Positions 17,815 through 27,288 of a stretch of 64,000 bases of DNA are shown here, in pieces. The notes below the pieces were generated by a model. It ran no database searches. It was not told where the DNA came from and worked only from the letters and a program-made list of their open reading frames with translations. The number at the start of each line of letters is the position of its first letter. Positions within the stretch are counted from its first letter, which is position 1. The position numbers were made by a program, and so were the translations under genes. This DNA comes from Flavobacterium sp. LHD-80 (GTDB lineage: Bacteria > Bacteroidota > Bacteroidia > Flavobacteriales > Flavobacteriaceae). The DNA lies in NCBI RefSeq assembly GCF_030929605.1, contig NZ_JAVFVS010000004.1:124001-188000 (forward strand). The letters are read 5' to 3'.

Positions 17815-18975
17815 TTAAAGTAGTTGTGTTCCGTTTGAGATTTTTACATCATAGAATTTTAATTCAATTCCAAATGTATCTAAATAAAGATTTGAAAACT
17901 TACTTTTTACCTCATTTTCATGACCTTTTTTAATTAAATTTATGGTGCATCCGCCAAAACCGCCACCCATTAAACGAGAACCAATTACGGAATCATCAGC
18001 TTTTGCAGTATCTACAAGCATATCAAGTTCTTCGCAGCTTACTGCATATTCCTGTGATAAACCGTAATGTGTTTCAAAAAGCAATTGTCCTAAAAGTTCT
18101 ATATTTCCTTTGTCAAGGGCTTCACAAGCTTTGATTACTCGGTTGATTTCTTTTACAACAAAATGCACTCTTTTAAAAACAGTTGGATCAAATTTCTCCT
18201 GAATGCTCAAAAGTTGCTCTTCTTTACAGTCTCTAAAAGTGTTTATTTCTGGAAAATGATTTTTGATAATCGCTAAACCTTGTTCGCACTCAATTCTTCG
18301 TGTATTATATTCTGAAGTGAAAAGAGAATGTTTTACATTGCTGTCCATTAAAATCAAAGAATAATCTTTGAAATCGGCATTGTGATATTCAAATTCTAAT
18401 GTGTTGCAGTCTAATTTGATTACTTTGTTGTCAAGACCGTGAACACTTGAAAACTGATCCATAATTCCACAGTTGATTCCAACCCAGTGCTCTGCTTTTT
18501 GTCCTAATAGTGCTATGTCTTTCTTTTCAATTTTTAAGTTGAAAAGTGCTGCTATACCGTAAATCATCCCGCACTCTAAAGCAGCCGAAGAAGATAATCC
18601 AGATCCAACCGGAATATTACTGCTGAAAACACAGTTGAAACCTTCAAAAGCAAATCCGTTATCCTGAAGCTGTTTAATAACGCCACGAATGTAATTGGTC
18701 CAAACGGCATCATTCAGTTCCACTTTTTCAGTCAAATCGATTTCAAATTCTTCATTTAAATCGATGGCGATTATTTTAGATTTTTGAGTGTTGTTTTTCT
18801 CAAAAGCAAAGCAAATTACTTTGTCAATTGCAGCTGGCAAAACGTAACCGTCGTTATAATCAATATGTTCCCCAATGATGTTGATTCGTCCTGGAGAAAG
18901 TACAATTTTTTGAGGAGCAGACCCGAAGGATTTCTCAAAAAATGCTGTGGTGTTTTGAATTAAAATCTCATTCAT
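17815..18975 (-). CDS. galK: Galactokinase
   Basis: This 386-aa GHMP kinase has the galactokinase signature at residues 29-43 (GRINIIGEHIDYNDG) and the GHMP phosphate loop at 122-134 (PVGSGLSSSAALE). It phosphorylates alpha-D-galactose to galactose-1-phosphate for galT, next in the operon. It overlaps the stop of the GH2 gene by one base. Confidence 0.96.
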   Translation of the reverse strand: MNEILIQNTTAFFEKSFGSAPQKIVLSPGRINIIGEHIDYNDGYVLPAAIDKVICFAFEKNNTQKSKIIAIDLNEEFEIDLTEKVELNDAVWTNYIRGVIKQLQDNGFAFEGFNCVFSSNIPVGSGLSSSAALECGMIYGIAALFNLKIEKKDIALLGQKAEHWVGINCGIMDQFSSVHGLDNKVIKLDCNTLEFEYHNADFKDYSLILMDSNVKHSLFTSEYNTRRIECEQGLAIIKNHFPEINTFRDCKEEQLLSIQEKFDPTVFKRVHFVVKEINRVIKACEALDKGNIELLGQLLFETHYGLSQEYAVSCEELDMLVDTAKADDSVIGSRLMGGGFGGCTINLIKKGHENEVKSKFSNLYLDTFGIELKFYDVKISNGTQLL

Positions 18976-21317
18976 TATTTAGTAATTGTAATAGTAGTTT
19001 CTTGTAATTTATTTGATGTTGCTTTTAGAACAATTTTCTTTTTCAGGTCTTTGGTTTTCAAAATAATGGTTGCAATTCCGGCTTCGGCTGGAACAGGATT
19101 TTGACCAATGATTTCCGCATTTCCTTCGCTTAAAGCAAAAGTAACTTCGTTTGTTGCCGTTGGAATAACAGTTCCATTTTCATCTGTAATTTTGGCATAA
19201 ACAAAAACCATATCAGGAAATTCCGGATTGATTTTTACCGAAGAAAGATCATAACTCAACTCAATTTTCGATGCTTTTCCTGGAGTTTTCACACTATTTG
19301 AAGCGACTTTTTTTCCTTTGATAAATCCTTCAGCGCGCAAAGTTCCTGCTTGAAACGCGCTTACTTTAAAAATAAACGGAGCGTGTTCCAGTTTGTCGCT
19401 GTTGTTGTTTAAAGTTGGTTTTTCTTTAGAAATTAAAATGTCATTTACGTACAGCGCTACTTCATCGCAATTGCTGTAAACGGTAACATTTAATGGAGAT
19501 TCTGGAGTCCAGAAATTCGCAATATTGACCATTGGTCCAGAGAATAATTTTTTATCTAAAACCACATTGGCATCGCGCTGACTTTGGTAGAAATAGTAAG
19601 CAAATTTCGGAATTCTGAAAATATCGCTGATTCCAGAACTTTCAATATCCGGACTGTAACCGCGATTGTAATCAAACATCAGCCAGTTTGCTTCTCCAAT
19701 TGTTGATCCTCCTTTTCGGTTAGAGTTTGAAGCTTCTTGAAAATTATAGGCTTGTTGTAAAAGTCTTTTTTCACCGGCGCCTCTTAATTGACGTGACGTT
19801 CTTTCTTCTTCTTTTAAATTAGCAAATTCAGTTTGGTTGAAACCTGCATTTTGTGCATAATATTCCCAATCGCCATATTCAGCAATGAAAATTTTACGAT
19901 TTCCTTTGTTGTATTTTGTCCAATAATCTGGCGCTTTTGCGTGTTGACGCGCCGGAATAAAGATGTCGTAATTGTCGTTATCGATCCAGCTTGCACTGTA
20001 ATTATGATCAAAAGGCAATTCTTCTTTAAGTGTTTTTGTCGCTTCTTTCATAAAAGCTGGAGACATTTCCGTTTCGTTTAATGAAGCTTCCCAAAAAATA
20101 ATACTCGGATGATTTCTATCTCTTCTTGCCATGTCGCGAATATCTTGATACGCACTTTTTTGGAATTGTTCTCCGCCAAAAAATTGCCAGCCTGTTAAGC
20201 TGTTCATCACTAAAATTCCCAATTCGTCGCAAGCATTCAAGAAAGCTTCGGCGTGCGGGTAATGCGACATACGCACAAAATCGAAACCTGCATTTTTAAT
20301 TTTTACAGCATCACGATATTGTGCTTCATCAGAAATAGCATATCCTAAATAAGGATATTCTTGATGTTCGTTTGTTCCCGTGATGTAGATTTTTTCGTCA
20401 TTCAAATAATAACCATCGGCTTTTATTTCTGATTTTCTGATTCCGATTTTTTCTGAATGAGAATCAACAACTTTATTATTCGAAAGAATCTGAACTTCTA
20501 ATTTGTACAAATTCGGATTATGAACTGACCAAAGTTTTGGATTTTTAACTAAAAATTGCTGCGTAGCTGTGTAATCTGAATTTGATTTTACAGTGAAATT
20601 TCCCGATTTAAATTCTAATTTTTTACCCGAATTATCCGTTAGAATAAATTTTAAAAATGCTTTTTGTTCGGCCTCAAAATCATTTTGCAAATGCACTTGG
20701 ACCGTTCCTGAAGCTTCATTTTTATTGATGTTTTTGAAATTTAGATAAAGACCGCCGCTTGCTACTTTATTAGCATTTACAGCATCAGTAATATGTAATT
20801 TTGAAGTGGTGACGAAATATACATTTCTATAAATGCCACCATAATAATTAAAGTCTAAATCCTTTAAAGGTTTTCCAGGCAAGAAATCAGGATTGTCTTC
20901 GTTGTTGACTTTTACTTTAATTGTGTTTTCATTATTTGCATTCAAATATGGCGTAACATCAACAGTAAATGGCAAATAACCGCCTTTGTGATTGGTTATT
21001 TTTTTATCGTTGATCCAAACATCTGCTTCCTGCATCACGCCTTCAAAATAGATAAAAGCTTTTTGATCTTTTGAAACAGTTGTTTTGAATTTTTTCTCAT
21101 ACCAAGATGTCCCTTGAAATTGTTTAATTACAACTAATTTCTCTAATCTAGCAGTATGCGGAATCGTTATTTTTTCCCAATCTTGAGCTGGAGTTTCCTC
21201 TCTTTTAAATTCCCAATCGGCACCAAAATTTACTTTTGTGCGTGACTGCGCTTGAACTTTTCCGAAAGAAAAAGTCAGCAGAAATAAGAAGAATATGGAT
21301 TTAAAAATTAATTTCAT
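18975..21317 (-). CDS. Exported GH2 beta-galactosidase
   Basis: The protein (about 780 aa from the Met at 21317) has an N-terminal signal sequence (MKLIFKSIFFLFLL). It follows the GH2 order of sugar-binding, Ig-like and TIM-barrel domains plus C-terminal Ig-like domains. Numbering from an upstream Met at 21335, the acid/base is Glu421 in SLNETE and the nucleophile is Glu486 in IAEYGDW. It would release galactose from oligogalactans in the periplasm. It lies between the galactanase and galK genes in the operon. Confidence 0.9.
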   Translation of the reverse strand: MKLIFKSIFFLFLLTFSFGKVQAQSRTKVNFGADWEFKREETPAQDWEKITIPHTARLEKLVVIKQFQGTSWYEKKFKTTVSKDQKAFIYFEGVMQEADVWINDKKITNHKGGYLPFTVDVTPYLNANNENTIKVKVNNEDNPDFLPGKPLKDLDFNYYGGIYRNVYFVTTSKLHITDAVNANKVASGGLYLNFKNINKNEASGTVQVHLQNDFEAEQKAFLKFILTDNSGKKLEFKSGNFTVKSNSDYTATQQFLVKNPKLWSVHNPNLYKLEVQILSNNKVVDSHSEKIGIRKSEIKADGYYLNDEKIYITGTNEHQEYPYLGYAISDEAQYRDAVKIKNAGFDFVRMSHYPHAEAFLNACDELGILVMNSLTGWQFFGGEQFQKSAYQDIRDMARRDRNHPSIIFWEASLNETEMSPAFMKEATKTLKEELPFDHNYSASWIDNDNYDIFIPARQHAKAPDYWTKYNKGNRKIFIAEYGDWEYYAQNAGFNQTEFANLKEEERTSRQLRGAGEKRLLQQAYNFQEASNSNRKGGSTIGEANWLMFDYNRGYSPDIESSGISDIFRIPKFAYYFYQSQRDANVVLDKKLFSGPMVNIANFWTPESPLNVTVYSNCDEVALYVNDILISKEKPTLNNNSDKLEHAPFIFKVSAFQAGTLRAEGFIKGKKVASNSVKTPGKASKIELSYDLSSVKINPEFPDMVFVYAKITDENGTVIPTATNEVTFALSEGNAEIIGQNPVPAEAGIATIILKTKDLKKKIVLKATSNKLQETTITITK

Positions 21318-21490
21318 TTTGTTTTTTTTAACCATTAAGATATTAAGAAAATTAAGTCCAAGCTTTGTTAAGAGAATTAAGCCAAGCTATAATTACATTT
21401 TAAATGAATGAACGAAAAACTTAATAATCTTAAATTCAACACAAAGCTTAATGGAACTTAATGCCTTAATGGTAAATTTTTAATTGTTTA

Positions 21491-22528
21491 TTATTTGAAC
21501 GCATCTAAAGCCGGCGAAGGTTTTCCGTCAGAAAGCCAAGCGCTTAATTGATAACCACTCCAGCTTTTTTCGCCTTCCGGTTCCCAGTAAATTACACCTA
21601 AACCTTTGTTATTTGGAACACTTTTAACTGCTTTTATAGTAGCTTCAAGCATTTCTTTAGTGTTTTGTACCAAAGTATAATCACCGCCAACTTCGACTAC
21701 CATCACTTCCTTATTGTAACGCGAAGCCATATCTTTTAGATTATTTTCTAAATCTAAAATGGTGCTTTTGTAATCAGTTTTAATCCAATATGGATAATAG
21801 GACATTCCAATTACATCATATTTTACATTGTCTGCAGTCGCTTTGTCAAAAAACCATCTGAATTTTTCGCTCTTGTTTCCTTCGTCAAGATGTACGACCA
21901 CTTTTATTTTTGAATCGATTGCTTTTGTCGCATCATAACCCTTATTTAGTAATTGTGCCAATTGTCCAAAATTGTCTGAACTTCCTTCTGGCCAAAGCAT
22001 TCCACCCGGAATTTCATTTCCAACCTGAACCCATTCTGGAGTAACGCCAGCCTTTTTCAATAAAGTCAAAACATCAAAAGTGTGATTGTAAACATCGTTT
22101 AAAAGTTCAGCAAATGAATGTTTTGCCCAAGCGGCAGGTTTGTTTTGTTTTCCAGGATCAGCCCATGAATCGCTGTAATGAAAATCGATCATGATACGCA
22201 TTCCCATTTTTTGAGCACGAACCGCCATCACAACTGTTTCTTCGGGACTGCAATGCCCGCTTGCTTTATCGTTATTCGGGTTTACCCAAACGCGAAGGCG
22301 AATCGTGTTGATGCCTCGATCTTTTAATAATTGCAGACAGTCTTTTTCTTTTCCGTCAGTATCATAAAATTTATAGCCCGTTGCTTCCATCTGTGGTAAC
22401 CAGCCAACATCGGCTCCTTTTGCAAAACTTTTATCTTCAGATTTTGTTTCCTTGCTGTCTTTTGTTGTGGTGCACGAAGCAAAAACAGCAACAGCAAAAA
22501 GGCTTAATAGTACTTTGATCTTTTTCAT
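21491..22528 (-). CDS. GH53 endo-beta-1,4-galactanase lipoprotein
   Basis: This 345-aa protein has a lipoprotein signal with the lipobox Cys at 19. The GH53 acid/base is Glu172 in QVGNEIP, and the nucleophile is Glu279 in MVVEVGG. It cuts beta-1,4-galactan, the galactan side chain of pectin or type I arabinogalactan, and would be held on the cell surface or outer membrane by its lipid. Only 5 bases separate it from galM, so it is in the same operon. The product oligosaccharides feed the GH2 enzyme. Confidence 0.93.
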   Translation of the reverse strand: MKKIKVLLSLFAVAVFASCTTTKDSKETKSEDKSFAKGADVGWLPQMEATGYKFYDTDGKEKDCLQLLKDRGINTIRLRVWVNPNNDKASGHCSPEETVVMAVRAQKMGMRIMIDFHYSDSWADPGKQNKPAAWAKHSFAELLNDVYNHTFDVLTLLKKAGVTPEWVQVGNEIPGGMLWPEGSSDNFGQLAQLLNKGYDATKAIDSKIKVVVHLDEGNKSEKFRWFFDKATADNVKYDVIGMSYYPYWIKTDYKSTILDLENNLKDMASRYNKEVMVVEVGGDYTLVQNTKEMLEATIKAVKSVPNNKGLGVIYWEPEGEKSWSGYQLSAWLSDGKPSPALDAFK

Positions 22529-22533
22529 AAATC

Positions 22534-23586
22534 TTAATTTATATTTTCAAATTTATAAACCGTTGTTTGCTGATATTCGTCTCCTTTTTTCAAAATTGAA
22601 TTCGGGAAATGTTTTTGATTTGGCGCATCAGGAAAATTTTGCGTTTCAAAACAAATACCGCTTACGGCACTGTAATTTACGTTTTCTTTTCCTTTTAAAG
22701 TATCAAAACAGTTTCCGCCTACATATATATGTACACTTGGCTGATCTGTATAAACACTCATTTTTAATTTTGTTTTCGGACTATATAAAGTTGCTACAAC
22801 ATCTTTTGAAGGTTCAATTACAAAAGAATTGTCAATTGATCGCGGACAGTTTTTCGAAGTTCTGAAATCGAAATCATGACCAGAAACAGAAGTAAATTTT
22901 CCGGTTGGAATATTATCTGAATGCGTTTCTAAAAATTTATCTGAAACAATAGTCATTTCCTGATCTAAAACAGTCGATTCGTGACCATTTAAATTGAAAT
23001 AACTGTGATGCGTTAAGTTTATAACCGTATCTTCAGTTGTTGTTCCTTTGTATTCCAGTTTTAATTCGTTTGCTTCTGTTAAAGTATATTTTAAATAAAC
23101 CTGCAAAGCTCCCGGATAATTTTGGTCTAAATCTTCACTTAAAAGGCTAAAAGTAATAGATGGATTTTCTCCTGAAGTTGCATCAGAAACAGTCCATGCT
23201 TTTTTTCCGAAACCTTCATTTCCTCCGTGCAATGCATTTCCGTTGTTATTTCCGGCCAATTGAAATTCTTTTCCATTTAAAGAAAAGATTCCTTTATTGA
23301 TTCTTCCCGCATAACGGCCAACAGTAGTTCCAAAATAAGGTGCGCTTGGTAAATTGTACGATCCTATATACGATTCTAAAGTATCAAAACCCAAAACCAC
23401 ATCAACCAGTTTTCCATCAACCGGAATTTTAATTGAAGTTACAGTTGCTCCGTAATTGATTAACTGCACTTTCATTCCGTTTTTGTTTGATAATTCAAAA
23501 GAAAGAATTTCTTGGTTATCAAGCGTTAAACCAAATGATTTATATGAAGAAGCATCTTGAAAATGCGATATATGTTTTATTTCCAT
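22534..23586 (-). CDS. galM: Aldose 1-epimerase (galactose mutarotase), cytoplasmic
   Basis: This protein (350 aa from MEIKHIS at 23586) is a mutarotase: GRYAGRI, HGG, and HSYFNL with the catalytic His are all visible. It interconverts alpha- and beta-galactose for galK. A longer frame begins at 23625 but its first 13 residues (MFLLLNFTFVKNS) lie in the promoter region, so I chose the internal Met. It is the first gene of the galactan operon and divergent from the GntR-type regulator. Confidence 0.92.
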   Translation of the reverse strand: MEIKHISHFQDASSYKSFGLTLDNQEILSFELSNKNGMKVQLINYGATVTSIKIPVDGKLVDVVLGFDTLESYIGSYNLPSAPYFGTTVGRYAGRINKGIFSLNGKEFQLAGNNNGNALHGGNEGFGKKAWTVSDATSGENPSITFSLLSEDLDQNYPGALQVYLKYTLTEANELKLEYKGTTTEDTVINLTHHSYFNLNGHESTVLDQEMTIVSDKFLETHSDNIPTGKFTSVSGHDFDFRTSKNCPRSIDNSFVIEPSKDVVATLYSPKTKLKMSVYTDQPSVHIYVGGNCFDTLKGKENVNYSAVSGICFETQNFPDAPNQKHFPNSILKKGDEYQQTTVYKFENIN

Positions 23587-23639
23587 GCTATTTTTAACAA
23601 AAGTGAAATTCAAAAGTAAAAACATTTTACACTTTTACA

Positions 23640-23669
23640 TACCAGTACCTACCAGTTTTTTGTATATTG
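23640..23669. promoter_or_regulatory. Candidate GntR operator and promoter between galM and regulator
   Basis: The sequence taccagtacctaccagt (23640-23656) contains two direct copies of accagt at a 10-base spacing, one helical turn. It lies in the 101-base gap between galM and the divergent GntR gene, and tatattgc next to it (23662-23670) resembles a plus-strand -7 box. A binding site for the neighbouring regulator is the likely meaning. Confidence 0.5.
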
Positions 23670-23687
23670 CGCCAAATTTCAATTTTT

Positions 23688-24686
23688 ATGAATATTATCT
23701 CAATTCAAAACAATATTGGTCTGCCAAAATATAAGCAGATAATTCTTTCAATTGAAAAAGCGATTGATGAAGAAAAATTAGTCAAAGGCGACCGTCTTCC
23801 GTCGGTAAATAAAGTTTGCTTGGCTTTTTCTTTATCACGCGATACGGTTTTGCTGGCCTATGAAGAATTGAAAAAAAGAGGAATTATTTATGCCATTCCG
23901 GGCAAAGGCTATTACGTTAAAAGCGTTGAAACCACTATAAAACAAAAGGTTTTTTTACTTTTTGATGAATTGAATATTTTTAAAGAAGATATTTATAATT
24001 CGTTTTTACAGCACATTGGAAAAAATGTTCAAGTTGATATTTTCTTTCATCATTTTAATATTCAGGTTTTCCAAAAGCTCATAAACGACAGCAATGGCAA
24101 TTACACGAAATATATTATTATGCCAACAAATTTGCTTGATACGGCCTCTTCGATAAAAACCCTACCAGTAAACGAAGTTATCATACTGGATCAGACGAAT
24201 CCTGACTTAAGAGCGTATCCGGCGATTTACCAAAATCACGAAAAAGATATTTTTGATGGTTTATATAATGCCAAAGGAAGATTGAAAAATTACAAAAAAC
24301 TGATTTTGATTTTCCCAGGATTTCGAGAACCGCTTGGTATGAAAATAGGTTTTGAATCTTTTTGTTCTGAGTATAAGTTTGAATATGAAATTATAAGCGA
24401 ATTTACAGATCGGAAAATTGCTGTTGGCGATGTTTATATTATTCCAACCGATCGTGAGCTCGTTCATGTAATTGAAAATGCAAGAAAACAAAATTTGAAA
24501 TTAGGAATTGATTTTGGAATTATCTCTTATAATGAAACGCGCTTAAAAAAGATTGTCGCAAACGGAATTACTACAATTTCAACTCATTTTGAAACCATGG
24601 GAAAAATTCTAGCTGAAATGGTTTTGAAAGGAAAAAAAGAACAAATCGAAAACAAATCGTCTTTGATAATGCGTAATTCGTTGTAA
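23688..24686 (+). CDS. GntR-family transcriptional regulator of the galactan operon
   Basis: The protein (332 aa from ATG at 23688) has an N-terminal GntR winged helix at about residues 10-75, with the recognition region around LSRDTVLLAYEELKKRG. The C-terminal domain has the substrate-binding-protein (LacI/PBP1-like) type of fold rather than an aminotransferase. Such fusions are usual sugar-responsive regulators in Bacteroidota. It is divergent from galM and probably controls the galactan operon. A TTG at 23667 would extend the frame by 7 residues, but the ATG is better placed. Confidence 0.88.
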   Translation: MNIISIQNNIGLPKYKQIILSIEKAIDEEKLVKGDRLPSVNKVCLAFSLSRDTVLLAYEELKKRGIIYAIPGKGYYVKSVETTIKQKVFLLFDELNIFKEDIYNSFLQHIGKNVQVDIFFHHFNIQVFQKLINDSNGNYTKYIIMPTNLLDTASSIKTLPVNEVIILDQTNPDLRAYPAIYQNHEKDIFDGLYNAKGRLKNYKKLILIFPGFREPLGMKIGFESFCSEYKFEYEIISEFTDRKIAVGDVYIIPTDRELVHVIENARKQNLKLGIDFGIISYNETRLKKIVANGITTISTHFETMGKILAEMVLKGKKEQIENKSSLIMRNSL

Positions 24687-25124
24687 AAGACTTTGTCTAC
24701 AATTATTTAAACGCATATAAACATAGCTTTTGTTTGCTTAAAAAAGGCGTTTCACTTGCATTAATAAACATAGAAATATTTCTTGGCTATGTGTTAAGAA
24801 ACTAGTTTCTTTTTTTTATTCTTTAAGCTAAAAGAAAAAAAATCTATGTTTCTATGTGTTTAAATTAATTTTAAATAAAAGACAATTCTGTCTTTTCTGT
24901 GTTTTTAACTCAAACAATTTTCTTTTCGCTTGAGAAATCAACATCTTTTTAATTAAAAAAATAAGGAAACAATTTTTTGTTTTTGTGGAAATATTTTACA
25001 TACATTTGTAAATGTAAATTTTACACTTATTATTTAATTTGTTTTATTGAAGAGAATACCTAGGAAGAAACTCGTCAAAAAGATAAAGCAAACTAGTTTT
25101 TAATTCATTCAAAAAAAAAGACAA
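24687..25124. other. Intergenic region with transaldolase promoter and AraR-like site
   Basis: No gene is visible in this 438-base gap. The middle contains a weak inverted pair of catag/ctatg motifs (about 24768-24857). The right part holds a -7 box TACATTTG (25001-25008) preceded by T-rich TTTTTG motifs at roughly -33, and an AraR-like palindrome directly after it. Confidence 0.6.
25011..25029. promoter_or_regulatory. AraR-like operator upstream of transaldolase gene
   Basis: The sequence aatgtaaattttacactta begins three bases after the TACATTTG -7 box, so a bound repressor would block initiation. The same 19-bp pattern occurs upstream of the regulator, SusC and AraB genes. Confidence 0.7.
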
Positions 25125-25781
25125 ATGAAATTTTTTATAGATACAGCAAATTTAAAAGATATTAAAGAAGCCAATGATTTAGGGGTTTTAGATGGTGTAA
25201 CCACAAATCCGTCATTAATGGCAAAAGAAGGAATTACGGGAGCAAAGAATATTTTAGAGCATTACATAAAAATTTGTGAACTGGTAGAAGGCGACGTTAG
25301 TGCTGAGGTAATTTCAACTGATTTTGAAGGAATGATTGCCGAAGGCGAAAAATTAGCAGCATTGCATCCGCAGATTGTAGTTAAAATTCCGATGATAAAA
25401 GAAGGAGTAAAAGCGATTAGATATTTTGCCAACAAAGGAATCAGAACCAACTGTACTTTAGTTTTTTCTTCTGGACAGGCGTTATTGGCAGCAAAAGCGG
25501 GAGCAACTTATGTTTCGCCATTTATTGGACGTTTAGATGATATTTCGACAGACGGAATGAATTTAATTGAAGAAATCAGATTGATTTATGACAATTACGG
25601 ATATGAAACTCAAATTCTTGCCGCTTCAGTTCGAAATGTAATGCACATTATTAATTGCGCAAAAATTGGATCTGATGTTATTACGGGACCATTGAGCGCA
25701 ATTGAAGGTTTACTGAAACATCCGTTGACAGATATTGGTTTAGCAACTTTCCTTGCTGATTATCAAAAGGGAAATAGCTAA
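25125..25781 (+). CDS. fsa: Fructose-6-phosphate aldolase/transaldolase, FSA type
   Basis: This 218-aa protein is a short transaldolase of the FSA/TalC group, starting with MKFFIDTANL. Lys87 in VVKIPM is the Schiff-base lysine. It moves a dihydroxyacetone unit in the pentose phosphate pathway. It stands alone between two operons, but the AraR-like operator before it ties it to arabinose catabolism: xylulose-5-phosphate from AraBAD enters central metabolism through the pentose phosphate pathway. Confidence 0.92.
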   Translation: MKFFIDTANLKDIKEANDLGVLDGVTTNPSLMAKEGITGAKNILEHYIKICELVEGDVSAEVISTDFEGMIAEGEKLAALHPQIVVKIPMIKEGVKAIRYFANKGIRTNCTLVFSSGQALLAAKAGATYVSPFIGRLDDISTDGMNLIEEIRLIYDNYGYETQILAASVRNVMHIINCAKIGSDVITGPLSAIEGLLKHPLTDIGLATFLADYQKGNS

Positions 25782-25792
25782 AAGTTTTTTTT

Positions 25793-26047
25793 CTCGCAGA
25801 TTCTGCAGATTTAGCTGATTCCAAGGTTAAAAAATCCCCTAAATCTGCAAGATCTGCGAGAGATTATTTTCTAAAAAAAGATTAATTAGTTAGTTTTTTA
25901 ATAAGTAGTTTTATTGAAGTAAAAACCCTGAAAGATTGTGGCTTTCAGGGTTTTGTTTTTTAATTTAATGTTTCTCGCAGATTTAGCAGATTTAAGAGAT
26001 TTCAACGTTGAGAGAAAATCTGTCGAATCTGCTAAATCTGCGGGAAA
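25793..26047. repeat. Palindromic repeats and terminator after transaldolase gene
   Basis: Two copies of an imperfect inverted element built from ctcgcagat...ctgcgag units lie at about 25793-25863 and 25974-26045. They flank a terminator hairpin at 25923-25953. Both resemble other dispersed repeats in this genome. Confidence 0.7.
25920..25960 (+). terminator. Terminator after transaldolase gene
   Basis: A 12-bp stem, aaaccctgaaag (25923-25934) with ctttcagggttt (25942-25953), is followed by a T-rich tail. Confidence 0.85.
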
Positions 26048-26052
26048 CAATT

Positions 26053-26742
26053 TTATAAGTTCAAGACAAAATCATTAAGTAATTTTTCCTCATATTTTTC
26101 TTTGTTGAAAGTGTACAAGTACGAACCTTTACGAGAAGATTGCATGTCTTTTTCATCCAATTTATTCAGAATTTCTAATGAATTAATTTTACTGATGAAG
26201 TTTCGTTTGTCTAATTCTTTGCTCAAAATTGCCTCATACAATTCTAATAACTGCCTCATAGTGAATTTCTCTGGAAGCAATTCGAATCCAATTGGTTTTA
26301 TAGAAGTTCTGTAACGAAGTCTTCTTATAGCGTGTTCAACCATTTCATTATGGTCAAAAATCAAATTTGGCGCATCGGTAATACTAAACCATTGTGCATG
26401 ATAATTTTTGATCAGTTCGGCATTATGATTTTCGATATTAATCAAAGCATAATAAGAAACCGAAATGGTTCTTTCGACAGGATCACGATCAATTTCAGAG
26501 TACGCATAAAGCTGCTCCATATAAATATCGTTTAAACCTGTGTATGTATTTAAAATTCGTATCGCGGCATTATCTAGTACTTCATCACGCTTTAAAAAAC
26601 CTCCAATTAAAGACCATTTGCCCTTTTCTGGCTCAAAGTCCCTTTTAATTAAAAGTATTTTTAAACCCTGATTGTCGAAACCAAAAATGATACAATCTAC
26701 TGCTAATAACGCTTTATCAGCAGAGCTATAACTGTTTAGCAT
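26053..26742 (-). CDS. araR: Nudix-fold transcriptional regulator, AraR-like
   Basis: This 229-aa protein has an N-terminal Nudix domain and a C-terminal winged helix (about 140-229), the arrangement of NrtR and of the Bacteroidota arabinose regulator AraR. Its Nudix box is degraded: Gly48 and Glu54 are in place, but the REUxEE part reads RILNTY (62-67), so catalysis is unlikely and the domain probably senses a ligand. The gene is divergent from susC, and several AraR-like palindromes fill the space between, one close to its own start, implying autoregulation. Confidence 0.85.
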   Translation of the reverse strand: MLNSYSSADKALLAVDCIIFGFDNQGLKILLIKRDFEPEKGKWSLIGGFLKRDEVLDNAAIRILNTYTGLNDIYMEQLYAYSEIDRDPVERTISVSYYALINIENHNAELIKNYHAQWFSITDAPNLIFDHNEMVEHAIRRLRYRTSIKPIGFELLPEKFTMRQLLELYEAILSKELDKRNFISKINSLEILNKLDEKDMQSSRKGSYLYTFNKEKYEEKLLNDFVLNL

Positions 26743-26796
26743 AATTAATATTTTGTGGTAAATATATAAACTTCCTAATACGTTTCATAATTTATT

Positions 26797-26815
26797 AATG
26801 TAGATTTTACACTTA
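26797..26815. promoter_or_regulatory. AraR-like operator near the regulator start
   Basis: The sequence aatgtagattttacactta differs at one position from the site before the transaldolase gene. It lies 55 bases upstream of the regulator start codon. Confidence 0.65.
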
Positions 26816-27072
26816 AAACAAAAAAATATCAAAAAGAGAAGTTAAAATAAAACTGCATTTGGAAGCTTATTTTATCATTTTCAAACGTTTTCGAAACAAA
26901 AATAAGTCGAATTTTTACAATTTGAGGCAATTTAGAATGAAAAAGAATCTCGATAAACAAGATTTTTTTTACAAATAAAATATTTTTTCGACTGCAAATA
27001 ATTCTAAAACAGCCTATTTACAAAATTTTTTCTGAGGTCAATTTTTTGCTTAAAAAGTGGCTTTTTTATAAA

Positions 27073-27091
27073 AAGTGTAAATTTTACACAA
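27073..27091. promoter_or_regulatory. AraR-like operator, perfect palindrome
   Basis: The core gtgtaaa-t-tttacac (27075-27089) is a perfect 7-1-7 palindrome matching the other sites. Confidence 0.65.
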
Positions 27092-27138
27092 ATAACGCTT
27101 TAAAAAGATCTTTTTTTTGAAAAAAATATCAATTTATT

Positions 27139-27157
27139 AATGTGAATTTCACACTTA
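27139..27157. promoter_or_regulatory. AraR-like operator
   Basis: The sequence aatgtgaatttcacactta keeps the tgtga/tcaca dyad and the flanks of the other sites. Confidence 0.6.
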
Positions 27158-27237
27158 ATTTATGATATGTATTTTTTTTCAGCTGTTTTTTTGGGATATT
27201 AATTTGTTTTTGAGTTTTTTTTTTAGTTAAATTTACA

Positions 27238-27256
27238 AATGTAAAATTAACACTTA
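27238..27256. promoter_or_regulatory. AraR-like operator just upstream of susC
   Basis: The sequence aatgtaaaattaacactta lies 33 bases before the susC start codon and just downstream of the presumed -7 box (taaattta), a position suited to repression. Confidence 0.65.
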
Positions 27257-27288
27257 TAATTATACACTAACCAACTTAATTAAACCTT

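Larger units (their letters stand above)
26743..27288. other. Regulatory intergenic region between AraR-like gene and SusC gene
   Basis: This 546-base AT-rich gap has no gene. It contains four AraR-like palindromes (listed separately) and, at about 27209-27235, a TTTTTGAG followed by TAAATTTA at promoter spacing that may drive susC. Long T-runs are present at 27005-27035 and 27215-27225. Confidence 0.65.

Noticed and set aside
26053..26742. Annotation as a Nudix hydrolase (ADP-ribose or NDP-sugar pyrophosphatase)
   Set aside because: The catalytic REUxEE part of the box is lost and a winged helix follows, which fits a regulator instead.
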